A stretch of DNA of 64,000 nucleotides from Stratiolaelaps scimitus (taxonomy: Eukaryota > Arthropoda > Arachnida > Mesostigmata > Laelapidae). A program made the translations under genes and the position numbers. Numbering within the stretch: the first letter of the stretch is position 1; the number at the start of each line of letters is the position of its first letter. The stretch spans positions 2,914,001 to 2,978,000 of the forward strand of contig JABWDB010000030.1 of the NCBI GenBank assembly GCA_019614645.1. Reading direction: 5' to 3'. The notes beneath the pieces were generated by a model, which was not told the DNA's origin, made no database searches, and worked only from the letters and a program-made list of their open reading frames with translations. Positions 8,950 through 20,649 of this stretch are shown here, in pieces.

Positions 8950-10460
8950 TTAATACAATATATTTTAAAGCAACTAACTTGGGACGGATTGGACAAAGAA
9001 GATGTTGCCTTTGATGCGAAACATAGACAACTAAAGCAGTCGATCTTCCTGGCTTCTACTCGGTCCACTGCCTACACATAAGGAGAGCTGGTCGCCCCAG
9101 TGAAGGAGTATCAATCGTCTATTACCATCATGTGGAAGGCCTCCTATTATTGGGGGACGACAACGTCACTGCACTCAACTGCACTAGTATTAGCATCATA
9201 GCCATATACGTTCGCCCACCGCAGGCAGAGTCGACCAACGTCCAAGCGGAGGGGCTCCCGGAAGGCCTGCAGGGGGTCTCTACAACAACTCGCATGATCA
9301 TACGTGGTGACTTTAACGCTTAGCTACAACAACTCACGTCTGGTAGAATCTCGACCCCTCGTAAAACGTTGGCTGACTTCGGTCGCTGGATCGTCGGCTC
9401 AAGTACCCATCCAACATTCGGCCACAATGGAAGTGTTGCCATCGACATCTCCGCGACAGATGTCAGGCTCAACCGAAAAAAATTCCCGGAAGCAAGTACT
9501 CGCTCAACGATCATGAGCAAGCGTACATATCCGTCGCTAAGCGCAGCATCTCGTCGATATTCTCCGCTCATTCATTCGCTCGGTCCCTTCCAAGGACAGG
9601 CATCGGCGACAAAGGCTCATGTTTTTGTCAGTTGCTCGTAGCCATCCTCTTCGTTATCCTGAAGGGATAGGGTGAGGATGGCTACGAGTGGGTTGTCCCC
9701 AGTGGTGACACATTACCGGTGTCACCAGAGGGGACAACCCACTCAGCCCCCCTTGGTTCTCCGTTTTGCTTCAGGGGCAACGCGATCTTGTCAAGGTCGT
9801 CCTTTACGCGGATAATGTGGTCATCTACCTTCAACTGGCTAGAGTTTTTTATCTCACCTTACCGAGAAATGCAGGAAAGCGTTCTCAGCTGAGTCGACCA
9901 TTAAGAAACACTCATCTCTTGACTTTGGTGCGCCTTTTCGATCCAAAGAAAGCCCCGATAGTCGCCTAAGAGTAGAAGTAATATGGAAAGACCTAACTCT
10001 GACGGGCTCGGTGCTCCTTAACCGTGTGAAAGCATCCTTCCTCAAACGTGTTTTGGGGCTCTACAGCACGACTGGGAGCCGGCTAGCCTATGTGCTCGCG
10101 TATGCTCCCCCATACATCGAAAAGCTCCAACCCTCGTTTCGATTCCTAGGGAACGACGAGCTACAATGACTATAGAGCGACCTGGAAAAACAAATTATCG
10201 ACGCTGGTTTCTTAAATACCAGAGTAATTAACTGAGACGCATGTAAGGGAGAGTTAAGCGTACCAACAATCATGTTGTGACAAGATACGCTTAGCGCGGG
10301 TTTCACTACAAGATCTGTTTCTGCGACAACAACCATAAGCCTGCCTCTTCCAAACACACACACTTCAACACACAGAGGATAAGGCAGGCTTAAGTGTGTG
10401 TTTCCGATGTGGAAAATTCTGGAGAAAATACCACGCTTCCAAATGCGTGCCAGTGCTCTT
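8950..10460 (+). mobile_element. Degenerate APE-type LINE (non-LTR retrotransposon)
   Basis: Fragments of one element lie in plus-strand order but in different frames. An endonuclease segment ends in RGDFNA (9303-9320; GDFNA is the apurinic-endonuclease catalytic motif), preceded by IAIYVRPPQ. An RT segment LYADNVVIY (YADN at 9805-9816) stands where YADD is expected, so the second catalytic aspartate is lost. A C-terminal CFRCGKFWRKYHASKC (10399-10446) resembles the zinc-binding tail of such elements. Stops and frameshifts throughout show that it is dead. The clade cannot be fixed by eye; Jockey or R1 relatives are likely. Confidence 0.65.
9635..9744. repeat. Two adjacent perfect hairpins inside the LINE relic
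   Basis: Hairpin one pairs 9635-9649 with 9674-9688 (15 bp, arm ctcgtagccatcctc). Hairpin two pairs 9686-9700 with 9730-9744 (15 bp, arm gagtgggttgtcccc) and contains an inner 8-bp stem, 9704-9711 with 9719-9726. The arms share the bases gag at 9686-9688, so the two structures are mutually exclusive only at their junction. Confidence 0.8.
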
Positions 10461-10469
10461 GGTGGCCAT

Positions 10470-11100
10470 CTCGGCTTACGATAGAAAGGAGAGCTAAAAG
10501 AGCTTCGTTAAGGTGGCCTTTCTTAATACCTCAGTGAGGGCTATTCATAATTATATTTTTTTCATACAATTATTTTGTACTATTTGTATTATTTTTTTTT
10601 GGACAGAAAAGTTTATTCAAACATACAATAATTCGGAATTCTTTCTAGAGATTATTTGTATTACTGTAACTTTCTACATGACAGGTGTGATAGATATATA
10701 AAAATGATGATGGGTTAGACGAAACACCTCACACGTACATGTCAACGATTTCAAAATCACAGATGTGATTCACACTAATTACCTAATTTCCTAAATAAAG
10801 TCTGTCATGCCGGTCAGGAAAAAAAATTTTGAACTCTTTAAATCTGGAATCCCTAGATTTTAATCTTGGCTTTGGGTCAGCTAACAGCCCAAATTCAAAT
10901 TCATTAAGTTCGTTGTACGGCAACCTTCGTTGGCAACCTTCACACTCAGCACAGTGTTTAAGAATCCACATAATTTTGGTTATATCAAGTTAATGGATTT
11001 AATTTGAATGATTTGATATGATGGATTTGATTCGAATTATTGAATTTCACTTGATCTATTAATTTTCTAATATATCTCACTCATATTTGATTTCATGTTC
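10470..11100. other. AT-rich upstream region of the small secreted-protein gene
   Basis: No coding frame is supported. It should contain the promoter and any 5' non-coding exon of the gene that follows, because the coding exon is preceded by a splice-acceptor-like tttgcag ending at 11115. Confidence 0.45.
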
Positions 11101-11123
11101 TATGTTCGTTTGCAGCTATAACA

Positions 11124-11730
11124 ATGTTAGTGACATGCTGGCGAGCCGTTATAATATCGGCAGCGTCAATGCTGTCATTGTTGCTGTTGTGCTCGATAAC
11201 AACACCCTGTGTGGGGCAGTTCCTTCCACCGTTCGGTGCGTTTCCACCGATGCCTCCTCCTCCTATGGTTGCTCATGGTTGCATGCCCGCGACAGATCCA
11301 ATTCTATGCGCAGCATCGGGTTGCAGCCACTGGCGAGATGTGATGGGTTGTGACTACTGCGACTGTAAGTGCGCCCAAATTGAATCGATACGAATGAATT
11401 TATGACGAACGAATGAACGAATGCTATTCGTAATTTGATCGAGATTTCAATAGAGCGAGTGGCAACGGCGGCGGCGGGGGTGGTGGTGGTAGTGGTGGCC
11501 TGAACGTTTTTATCGATATGCACACTTGCCACATTGTGAGCTTCATGATTTTCGTTGGCGGAGGACACTGGGAAATCGCTCGCGAACTGCGGGTGTCCGA
11601 AGTGTCCCTAAATAGGTCCACTGAATTGAGATGAGCAAGAGCATTAGAAACATCAGTTGGGTACATATCGAGAATCACTGAATTCATATGCTTATTTTGA
11701 AAAATTACAGGTCCTGTGCCAATGTTCTAA
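11124..11730 (+). CDS. Small secreted cysteine-rich protein, antistasin-like (2 coding exons)
   Basis: Exons 11124-11364 and 11711-11730 join across a GT-AG intron (gtaagt to attacag) and give 86 residues. Residues 1-32 form a signal peptide (hydrophobic core SMLSLLLLCSI, likely cleavage after VGQ). A Pro-rich spacer (FLPPFGAFPPMPPPP) follows, then six cysteines in the order C-x8-C-x4-C-x8-C-x2-C-x-C, including GCDYCDC. The GC-x2-C-x-C ending matches the antistasin family of serine-protease inhibitors, but this is a single short domain and the match is by eye. The second exon adds only Cys-Pro-Val-Pro-Met-Phe, starting with the split cysteine codon. An acceptor-like site at 11115 suggests an upstream leader exon. 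If exon 1 is not spliced the frame would stop at 11405. Confidence 0.6.
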
Positions 11731-11792
11731 GGTAAAGGAGGCTCGCTCGTGTGGTTGTTGCGGTTCAAGGGCGCCTCGTGAGATAAGTAATT

Positions 11793-11798
11793 AATAAA
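11793..11798 (+). promoter_or_regulatory. Polyadenylation signal AATAAA
   Basis: It lies about 63 bp after the stop codon of the small secreted-protein gene, a good distance for its 3' end. Confidence 0.5.
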
Positions 11799-11799
11799 A

Positions 11800-12480
11800 A
11801 TACAGAGCAGATTTATCCGCGTGGAAAACGTGTTGTCTTCCAACGTGTTTTTGAGTAATTTTTCTAGTTCCAATTAGTGTTTTTGACTCAAAATTTTAGC
11901 ACAATAGTTCTGCGCGCAGCCAAACTCAGGCTAATCTGAGAACCACAACGGAGCTAGAAGTTTATATTAAGAGTACAATTCCATATCGGCCGACACGAAT
12001 GTTGTGCCAAAACATACTATGACCAAGCGGTAGATTGGACACAAACAAATTGCCACATCTCTAAGAAATATTTGCAAATCAATTTGAAATTTCGTACCTA
12101 CACCTTACCTGTATACTTTTTTCTAAGGTTAATTTCACACGTCCAAAGCAAGTTGTACCGGGCTAAGTTATGAATATATAGAAGAGGAAGGCTTTCAAGG
12201 TGGGAACTCGCTAAAAATAATAATCGCCTCCAAATATAGGGTCATATATTCAAGATGATAGAATTTTTCAAATTGCTGGTTGTACAGTTGCCATATCGAA
12301 GACTCAAACTGAAGAATTCTGCTGAAAAAACGAACGAGGAGGTTGAGCCTATTCACTACTTGATGAACACGTTATGTTCGACGAATCTCCCGTTCCACTA
12401 CGTTGATGACACTGACTTATTTTATTGATCTTCTAGTTTCACTAGCTTCCTAATACCACCTTCATAGAAGTCCAACGAAA
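11800..12480. other. Intergenic, nothing recognised
   Basis: AT-rich sequence with stops in all frames. No motif is supported. Confidence 0.5.
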
Positions 12481-12760
12481 TCATTCAGGTATTTTTGAGT
12501 ATATACAGGGAAGAGGTTTGATTATTCGAACTCTTCTGTGGTACACGGGACAAGTGACAATCTTAAGGCGCAAGGTCCGATGAACCCATACGGTGGGTGC
12601 ACCAAAAATATCCCAGTCAGGTCCCATCAAGAAGAGATGTGGTTCGGTATTGTCCTGGTGGAGCACAGCGACCCTTCCACTCGGCAATTCGGGTAATCGA
12701 TTGTTTTGGTCAATTCGGAGCTGCACTGGATCTAATCAATCGTTTCGTTGGGTGGCAGCA
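12481..12760 (-). mobile_element. mariner-type transposase fragment
   Basis: The minus-strand frame reads RVAVLHQDNTEPH, which corresponds to the mariner transposase motif around the second catalytic aspartate (V-x-H-x-D-N-A-x-P-H). It is preceded by an IDQ-x-x-RLPEL segment that fits the same family. The rest of the transposase is missing or unreadable, so this is a relic of a Tc1/mariner superfamily element. Confidence 0.6.
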
Positions 12761-12939
12761 GGTCATGATAGACGACTCCTTTCCAATCCCGCGAGGATCA
12801 TCTTGGAAATCAAAATCTCCGCAACAAAATTTCGCGAATCACTTTCAACATATACACAGACATACCTTCCCCCGAATCTTTACCTCTCTCCGGAGGCATC
12901 ACATATATTTTTGTGAGTTTGCGATACGATTTGCCATTT

Positions 12940-14210
12940 AAGAAATAAAAAGCGAAATGCATCGAAAAATGGACGCTTTTTTCCAAAATAGTCGGATCTC
13001 GATGAGTATTATCTTAAAATATCGGATATGATACACACACAATCAGACGCCTGACATGCTTGACGGATGCGCGAGCGGAAAGACAACTGGCTATGGCCCG
13101 CTGAGGACTTCTAAGTGCATCAAGCCAGTGTTTTCCTTTGCTATTATTATTATTATTATTATTATGAGTGACAACCTTTTAAATTATACATTTTATTAAT
13201 TCACCTTGATTGACGTGAAAATCACGTAATAGAATGAAAGGCGTAGAACAATACAAATACAAAAATATGGCTTATTAACGGAACTGCATTTTTTGACGAC
13301 GTTTATTTCTTTGCTACAACAATACGAATAAAGAGAGGAGGGTTATGTGTTCACAAATGTTCATGATATTCTTCATTATACGTTTTTGGATTATTGGTAT
13401 TTCACAAAAATTATTAGCAATGTATGAGCGAAAATTGATTGCACATAATCGCATGTTAGTTTGAGGAACAAATAATAATGGACTATATATTAGAAACAGA
13501 ACGACAACGGTACACTTGAGAAATCGTACAAATATTGTAATAATATGTTTTATTCAATTTTTCAAAGGGCGGTCCGTCGGGCATTTGATAATTTAATCGA
13601 AAGCGATTCAAGATGAAAGGTACACTTCAATGAACTTGTCCAAGCCGGGATAGTAAGACCTCAATTCTAAATAGGCTTATATGGCGAGTTCTACTGCATG
13701 TCAAGTCTAGAAATAATATGAGGACATGTTTTCATACTGCGGGTCAATCATCGATATTCTATGTACATGCTGTAAGTACTTTAATCATCTAATTCTGAAT
13801 AAATTTCAAACACTCTACCCTTATGTGCATGTGCTATAAACGGCCAAGTCTCTGGCTGGAAGAAGGGAGCCGGAGGTTCAAGCACAACCAGGACACGTAT
13901 GTACTCAATATGAGTGCTTAAACAAAGATAGTAGTATACAAATTATTATGTCTTTGACATAGAGATTTTATTCAAATCATGGTATATTGTCAATTTCACA
14001 AGGCTTAAGTTCTTGGATAAGAAAAAAAGATAAAAGTGTATGTAACACATCATAATAAACATGACCATAAAAGCCGTACTAAAAGTTGAAGTATTCTAAT
14101 GAGGCTATCCTATGCAGACACCCATATTATTAGAGGTGAATCACCACAGAACATTATACAATATATTTAATTGCACACAGAGAATCTACATTTTTTTATA
14201 CAAAAATAGT
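12940..14210. other. Intergenic, AT-rich, short (ATT)n repeat
   Basis: It contains an (ATT)n microsatellite at about 13142-13165. No gene or conserved element is visible. Confidence 0.5.
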
Positions 14211-14640
14211 TCAATTTTTATCAGCTTTCTTCACTTCGTAGACGAACTTTTTTGCTGAGGTGAGAGATCGGATCTCGGAAGGGAGCGAACCCCAGATGAC
14301 TGGGAGGCGGTAAGCAAAGGAATGACGGCAAGACTCTTTAATAGTAAATGGAGTTACCAAGTCCGTCTTTCGTCGGGCCGTGCGTCTTTCAATAGGAATG
14401 ATGCCAAAGAAGATATCATTCAGTATTTTTCCTCTAAAATAGTCAAGCATTATCTAATTGCCAATAACGTCTCAGAAATATATGTCTTATATATATATGG
14501 GCGACTACTGCCAATTTCCTAGAACGAGTCTGCCACAAAGCCTGACCTTCGTACCACCGGGGACAAGCGCGCAGGATACTTTCTTCTTCTGCGCGCCTTT
14601 CCCGTAGAGACAGAGAGGAAGTGTGATCGCCTCCCTCGGG
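14211..14640 (-). mobile_element. LINE reverse-transcriptase C-terminal fragment
   Basis: The minus-strand frame 14450-14211 reads TRRKTDLVTPF followed by RHSFAYRLPVIWGSLPSEIRS. This is the characteristic tail of many non-LTR RT proteins, where an S-F-x-x-R-x-x-x-x-W-N-x-L-P motif lies near the C-terminus. A second frame just upstream (14643-14450) includes SLSLRERRAEEES, which fits the preceding segment, so at least one frameshift separates them. Confidence 0.6.
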
Positions 14641-14699
14641 AATGACCATGAGAGTCACAACCTGTCCCCAACTGCTTCTCTAATTATTGTATATTTTAG

Positions 14700-15303
14700 G
14701 ACACACAATCATATGAGATAAAAGCATGCCTCTATGTAAGTATTTTTTTTAATAAACGTTGAAACGTGTTAATATGTATATAATATATATATAATACAAG
14801 AAGTTCATATAGATTACAAACATTAGAGGTGTGCTCTGACGAGCCCAGCGTACCTACGACGAAGACGCAGCTTGAACGAAATCGGCTGCTGGTTTGAACA
14901 CATAACAGAGAAATAGCCGGCTTCTGCCGGGAATTTAATCTAGCCCACGCAAATAAGGGCTATGTAATAGTTGTAGCAATTTTTAATATTAATATTTACT
15001 CTTGAAATCACAGTCAATTATTATACACACAATCATTTCTCTCTAAAGAACTATTTAAAGCCATTGAAGCACTCGAGCACCTTAATCAAGACGGCCACCG
15101 GCTATGAATGAATAAATTAATGAATAAAGCATCCTGTCCGTCTGTTCCACACTTCATTGGTGCAGCAACAATGAGTGAAGCTGATAACATAGATCTGTTA
15201 TGAGACGCACGAATGTCGACGCAAAGATTTTTTAGGTTCGATAACCTACGTGGCACCACGACAATACTAACACCGACAACTGACAACGATTGATAGTAAA
15301 GCT

Positions 15304-15359
<56 letters not shown>

Positions 15360-16760
15360 GAATTACAGTGGCAAAATCAAACTTCAGGAATGTGCGTATA
15401 TCAGGGTGCATCGGTTCTATATATATATATATATATACAGAGGGTATACAACAACAGATATATACATTTCATAAACCTGCGCGCCATAATGGCATTGGAC
15501 TGATACGAGTGATTCGATATATTGCCCGCGAGTAGTATATGTGTATTTATAGGGCCATTCGGAAATGCTTGTTTACTCAACGATAAAAATATATAAAAAA
15601 TAAATCGCTATAATAATAATCATAATAAGAGTACCCCAAACCCATTTTCTTATTGGCAGCGAGAGGAGTTTAAACCGTCTTCGTTGTTATCCTCTACACA
15701 TATTCAACGATCAATAAATTCAAATCCCTCCACTTTAACCGATAAGATCCCGCGTTAGCTAAAGCCGCCAGCAGTCAAAAAACCGAAGGATCACCTAAAC
15801 CTTCTGTCGGGTATGAGCTACCCACCGTGTTGTGTGACAATGTTTTGTTTCTATTGTATAAAGCTGTACAATTGACGTTTTTAAAATATGTAAAATAATA
15901 GCATACGAAAAAGATCAGCCTATCTATTTCGACAGGTCTTAATGAGGATAAGTATCGAACGAATACTAAACACCAGGGCGCAGACAGAGCAGAGACCCTG
16001 AAAAGGAGCCGGAACACCAAAATCATTAGATACCGTCTTTGCGCTCGGTGTTGTGAACAGTATGATGAGTTAATTATGGTACACTACGAGGTTAATGCTG
16101 TTTACGCAAGAGACTGCGGTGCTAACGAATTTGCTTCACTTAACCAAACAACAATTTTTACAACCCTTGAGTTCTCGGCAAAATAATAGTAATGAAGAAG
16201 TGTTGCAGTGAACAAGACAACTTTGCACCACTATTTAATATCATTGTTCACAATATAAGTTATGTACCCGTTCACTGTTTACAAGATTATTCACACCGTA
16301 TCATAGTTGTTAGCATCGATTCTAAACTGATTTTTTTGAGACAAGTCTTATTATATACTTGCTCGCCCCAAAATGATTTAACTGTTGAGCCCATCTTTCT
16401 AAATGGATTAGTTAGACTTATTTTTTTTATAGTATTTGATTATGCGAAAATAGAGGACAATGCCTTAGTGGGAGAAAGCTTTGTAAAATGCCCGTGCTCC
16501 TAATGATTAATAGTTGCACAACTCATCTGAATTAGTCATTATTCGATTATTCTCATAGATTGATTTTAGTATACTTTCATACGATTCACAGAAATTTATT
16601 ACGATATCTAAATAACGTTAGGTCAAACCCAGCTGCAGTAGCGCTCAAAGGTATTTGGTCTTAGATCTGTTCTTGAATTAATGACGTTTAAAGTTCTGAA
16701 ATGTTTTTGAATAATAGTTTTCGATGCACTAAATGAAAGAGTAATCATCGGCGAATCCGA
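14700..16760. other. Intergenic, microsatellite-rich
   Basis: It contains two (TA)n arrays (15308-15356 and 15418-15437). Frames at 15775-16026 (minus) and 16192-16503 (plus) are open for 80-100 codons but have no motif or splice support. Confidence 0.45.
15308..15356. repeat. (TA)n microsatellite, longest in the window
   Basis: An unbroken TA run of about 49 bp. A second run follows at 15418-15437. Confidence 0.95.
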
Positions 16761-16767
16761 CTAAACA

Positions 16768-17840
16768 TTGAAGATTGATACCGAAAAAAAATTGATACCG
16801 AAAAAATATTCGTCCCAGACTATACGTATGTCATTTGTAAAGGAACAATATCGAGGCATAGCCAAGGTAAACAAGACAACTGAGATCCCTCTGGAAATTC
16901 GCTTCAGAGCAATAAAGCTTCGTGAAACAGGTTCCACGTTTCAAGAAATAGGCGAATAACTCGACATCCATAGCACAACACCGCTTGGATATAAAGATAA
17001 ATTTTTCGGGCTGACTACCCACAGCCAACATTTAACTCAGTCCACGGTACAACCGCTTTCGGCATTGCTTCATAAGACGGACCCCTTGAAATGCAAATAT
17101 GCAACGGTGAGGATCGAGACCGTGCACCTACGTGTCTCCTCCGTTTGCAAGACGTACACGAATGCACCACTGCTTGGATATTGTGGATCTAAGACTAAGA
17201 AGGAGGAAATGAATTCAACGAAGCTGGACGGTGACGACCACGATATGGACGACATGGCTCTGTATTATGGTCGACCCCGTCCATCACCACGTTCATACAT
17301 CATATATATGCACGTGAGTAGGGCAACTGTACCTCTTTAATAAAAAGCCGTACAACAGTGAGAGACAGCAGTATATCAGAAAAACGTGCTACAAGGCTAA
17401 AGTTTGCTCAGTTATATAAAAACAAGCCTCCCGCGTTCTGACGGAGAATGATTGCGTCAAACGAATCGAAGTTCGAGCTACAGGGAATGAGGCGATGCCA
17501 ATATATAAATGGTGGCCTTCCAGTGGGGGTCTCTCAGGCCTTCGGAAGTCGGTGATGCTTTCGGATTGTTTCCAGGGTTCTTCCAAACTTCTCCTTTTCA
17601 TTTCGCTTCATTGTGTTGAGGGAATCATCCACTCGGTGATATTTCAGAGCATTCCCCGTGACAATTGACTACTGTTTATGCGACGGGAAAGTAGTTTTTT
17701 TGGCCAAATTATGCAACAAGGCATAAATAAATAAAAATAAATCGGCATTAAAATTACGGTTAATGCACCTGCTAAAGATCCCACTGCTCGGCTGGCCAGC
17801 CAAGAGCTCAGATCTGAACCCAATTGACAGAAACTGACCA
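16768..17840 (+). mobile_element. Tc1-like transposon relic, interrupted by a SINE
   Basis: The N-terminal helix-turn-helix of a Tc1-type transposase can be read at 16880-16980 (EIPLEIRFRAIKLRETGSTF then QEIGE, a stop, LDIHSTT). At 17793-17837 the plus strand reads LLGWPAKSSDLNPID, the conserved motif before the last catalytic residue (W-P-x-x-S-P-D-L-N-P-I-E-N), with E changed to D and a stop two codons later. The two parts are in the expected order and spacing for one transposase. A SINE with a target duplication sits between them. Confidence 0.65.
16993..17171 (-). repeat. tRNA-derived SINE, copy B, with 10-bp target-site duplication
   Basis: On the minus strand the copy starts at agtggtgcattcgtgt, has a B-box-like ggtctcgatcctc, continues through ggggtccgtcttatgaagca, gttggctgtgggta and cagcccgaaaaatt, and ends in an A-rich tail. 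It is flanked by identical gcttggatat at 16983-16992 and 17172-17181. It interrupts a Tc1-like transposase relic, so it inserted after the Tc1 element. About 179 bp long. The 5' start AGTGG corresponds to the end of a tRNA A box, so the copy is slightly 5' truncated. Confidence 0.85.
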
Positions 17841-17849
17841 TCGACCGGC

Positions 17850-18313
17850 AGTTTTCCTGTACTCGAAAACGCTACAGAAGTAGTTTGGATTGAAATAGTG
17901 CTCTATAGTGAAGAAACTCATTGCAGGTATAGAAAGGGCCACCTGAAATTATCCGGTTAAAGGCGGACCACAAAAAATACTAAATGAGCACCACTGTAAA
18001 CGAAGACCACATACTATTGAGTAACACCGTTTCTCGACTTATCATGGGGCATACTACTGTAGCCATTGAATAAACACAACCCGGCCTCAATTTTCAATGT
18101 ACAGTCAAATTCAAAACAAACAGCCTATATTTGTAATGCAATTTGAAATGTACTCAATCTTTTGTCAGAACTTACACCGAGTGCATAGTCTATACTGTTT
18201 TCAGCTCCAACGAAGAAGGCCACAGAGCTGGAAAGATTGAAGATGGCCCCAGATGTTGTCACCATAATGTACTGAAAAAAACACAATCAAACCTTCGTGT
18301 AAATAATAAACTG

Positions 18314-18354
<41 letters not shown>

Positions 18355-19390
18355 GCAAAATTCATTCGCTATACCATATGACGAGATAACATATCTTTAT
18401 ATCAATTCCATGTCAGCTGCTTAAATATTAATTAAGGCTCAAGTCTGAACTACGTTGATTGTATCATTTATTATTTTTAAAATTGAAAAATAAAATATAT
18501 AGTTTTCGAAGATATCCGCCATTCCCCGAACTACTCTCGCTGTAAAACTCGCCGCGACGTCCTCAACTAAGCTTAGATTTCGTCGAATGAGAAGGAAAAC
18601 ATGCTCACATAAAGAGTCGGATCTACAAAACTGCCGTTAACTCCTCTGATGATCTGGTATGTATATATATATATATATATATCTGTCTGTGTGATTCTAA
18701 GAGAATCACTTCCACAGTGGATGCTTCCACGTACTGCGAATAGCTTCGGGGTAATATCTACGTAGACATAAGCGAACTATTTTTCATCGGTGTTAACGTG
18801 TGTCACAGTTTATAAACTCCTATTCAAGGCACTTGCCGCGATGTTACCCAGCAGGCAGCTTAATGATTGTCTACAGCTTGAATTCTAGCAATAAGTATAT
18901 TGCTAGAATCCAATCGAAAACAAGGCAAAAATATAATCTTCTAAAACTGAAACGTGTTCCAATATTTTGCTCGTCCAATAGGCGTTTGTGCTATATCGAA
19001 TGATAGCGAAAGGTCTTAGATTTTCGCAGATAGTGGTCGAGTTTGGGCCGCAATGAAAAGTTCCAAACTAATTATATTTTAAACCAAGACATCAACAATG
19101 CGATGAAGTCTGTCTCGACTTCTTACTAATGTTTGTTTTAGTCGAAAGAGCCGTGTTTCCTTTACCATACGTATCCTCTTTTCCGTCGAATAGAACGATA
19201 TAGCAAGGCCCCATAATATAATTGGACAACATTTTTTTCTTTTTGTGGGCTATATCACCCTCCAAGTTTCACATCTAGTTTTGAAACACCCTGTGTATCA
19301 CTATATGGTTAGTCTTGACAGATGCTGTTTAGAGGCCCATTAATCTTTCAACACTCAAGGCGGCCTGCCTAACATTTGTAGAACTCAACT
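17850..19390. other. Intergenic or intronic stretch with (TA)n arrays
   Basis: It contains TA arrays at 18317-18351 and about 18660-18682. Around 19195-19300 the plus strand carries a block ending in aacaccctgtgt that resembles a terminal part of common arthropod repeats, but I cannot name it. If the minus-strand membrane-protein gene continues, its last exons should lie here; none was convincing. Confidence 0.4.
18317..18351. repeat. (TA)n microsatellite
   Basis: An unbroken AT/TA run of about 35 bp. Confidence 0.95.
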
Positions 19391-19393
19391 TAC

Positions 19394-19600
19394 AAACAGC
19401 GACAGCTGAAGGGTATCGACATCAAAGTTGGACAGTACGGCTGCTGCAATAATGAGCAAATCGATGTAAAAAAGGCAGAACGTTGAGGCAACCACAAATA
19501 TGGGAGTTGGCTTCGGAGCCACATAGACGGTCAGTGCAGTCAGGTCATAAGTGTGTGTCCGCGTGCTAACAGCTGTTACGAACGTACACATTGAGCACAC
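19394..19600 (-). CDS. Internal exon of a multi-pass membrane protein (MARVEL-like?)
   Basis: Exon of 207 nt, 69 codons, phase 0 at both ends. The acceptor is strong (tttctttctcgatctacag) and the donor is gtaagttg. Its frame begins VCSMCTFVTAV and includes the hydrophobic segment TPIFVVASTFCLFYIDLLII, a clear transmembrane helix. The exon at 20642-20488 ends in phase 0 with FDGIYTIIQL, so joining them creates a continuous first helix across the junction. Two helices separated by about 25 residues, plus the DGIYTIIQLVCS start, resemble MARVEL-domain four-span proteins. The family call is tentative. The remaining helices would be in exons at lower coordinates that I could not find. Confidence 0.6.
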
Positions 19601-20487
19601 CTGTAGATCGAGAAAGAAACAAGGAACACATAAAGAAATGGACAAAATCAGTCGACATGACGATAGTTCTGTATACAATACATCCGAATATATAAATATT
19701 CATTCGAATCATTCAATAACAACATATACGAGTATAATGCCTACGCACAGATATATCGAGGAACAATACTACCATAAACACTAGAATTATATTTCTAGAA
19801 GTATTCTTAAATGATAAGATTTGGATGTGTGAAAGCAAGTATGTTTGTGTTAAAGGAGAATTCATTGTAAATATAAATAAAGTTACATTAATAAACCAAA
19901 ATATGTTGTAATATTATGTATGAACTTGCACAAGTGGATTTTGGTTCCGGAGGACTTCATAACTTGTAACTGTATTTGGAATTTCAATACCGAAAAAACC
20001 GAGAAAGATTGGACACATTCTACAAAATATCGTGCAAGTTAACAAGAAAATATGCACGAAACAGAAATGAAATAATTGAAGATAACGGAAGATAAGATAA
20101 AGTCAGACAAGAGAACTTGCGAATAATGGGTTGTACTCGTTATCAGTGATTTTTAATTTCTTGAATTAAAAATTTGAAATACGTATATTTCTTACTTATA
20201 AATTTCGTTTTCTTTTTTCATTGTTAATCTGTTTTTATCTTTATTAATTATATTCAACTACACTTGTAGGCTTGTGACTTTAGTTAGGCACACGGTTCGG
20301 GACAATGGGACGTGAAAGGTGACTTATGTTACCAAATAGATTTTTAATCTGACACTGAACTTCTATCCACATTGATAACTGCTATAATTATTTAACAAAG
20401 ACAAATAGAAAAATGCCCTATTATACACTGTTTTCAAAATGACTCATACGATTTGTTTATGAATTCTGGAAACTTATCTAGACTTAC

Positions 20488-20642
20488 TAGTTGAATAATG
20501 GTATAAATGCCGTCAAAGGAGGATAAGTATGCCAACGAAAGGCTCAAGTCCATTCGAGAAGACTTTGCCGTTTCGGGAACGAACCTCACTCCATAGGGAT
20601 GGGTTGGAGATGCCATTATGATGCCTTTGATGTCTACGGTAC
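20488..20642 (-). CDS. Exon upstream of the membrane-protein exon
   Basis: 155 nt, entering in phase 1 (split glycine codon) after acceptor aatcgtttacag and leaving in phase 0 at donor gtaagtct. It encodes a soluble stretch (GIIMASPTHPYGVRFVPE) and ends in the hydrophobic LSSFDGIYTIIQL, which continues into the exon at 19600. A possible preceding donor in the right phase lies at 20764 (frame RETPPGPSRR), but the start of that exon is unclear and no initiator ATG was identified. The gene is transcribed on the minus strand, away from the tRNA gene. Confidence 0.55.
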
Positions 20643-20649
20643 CTGTAAA

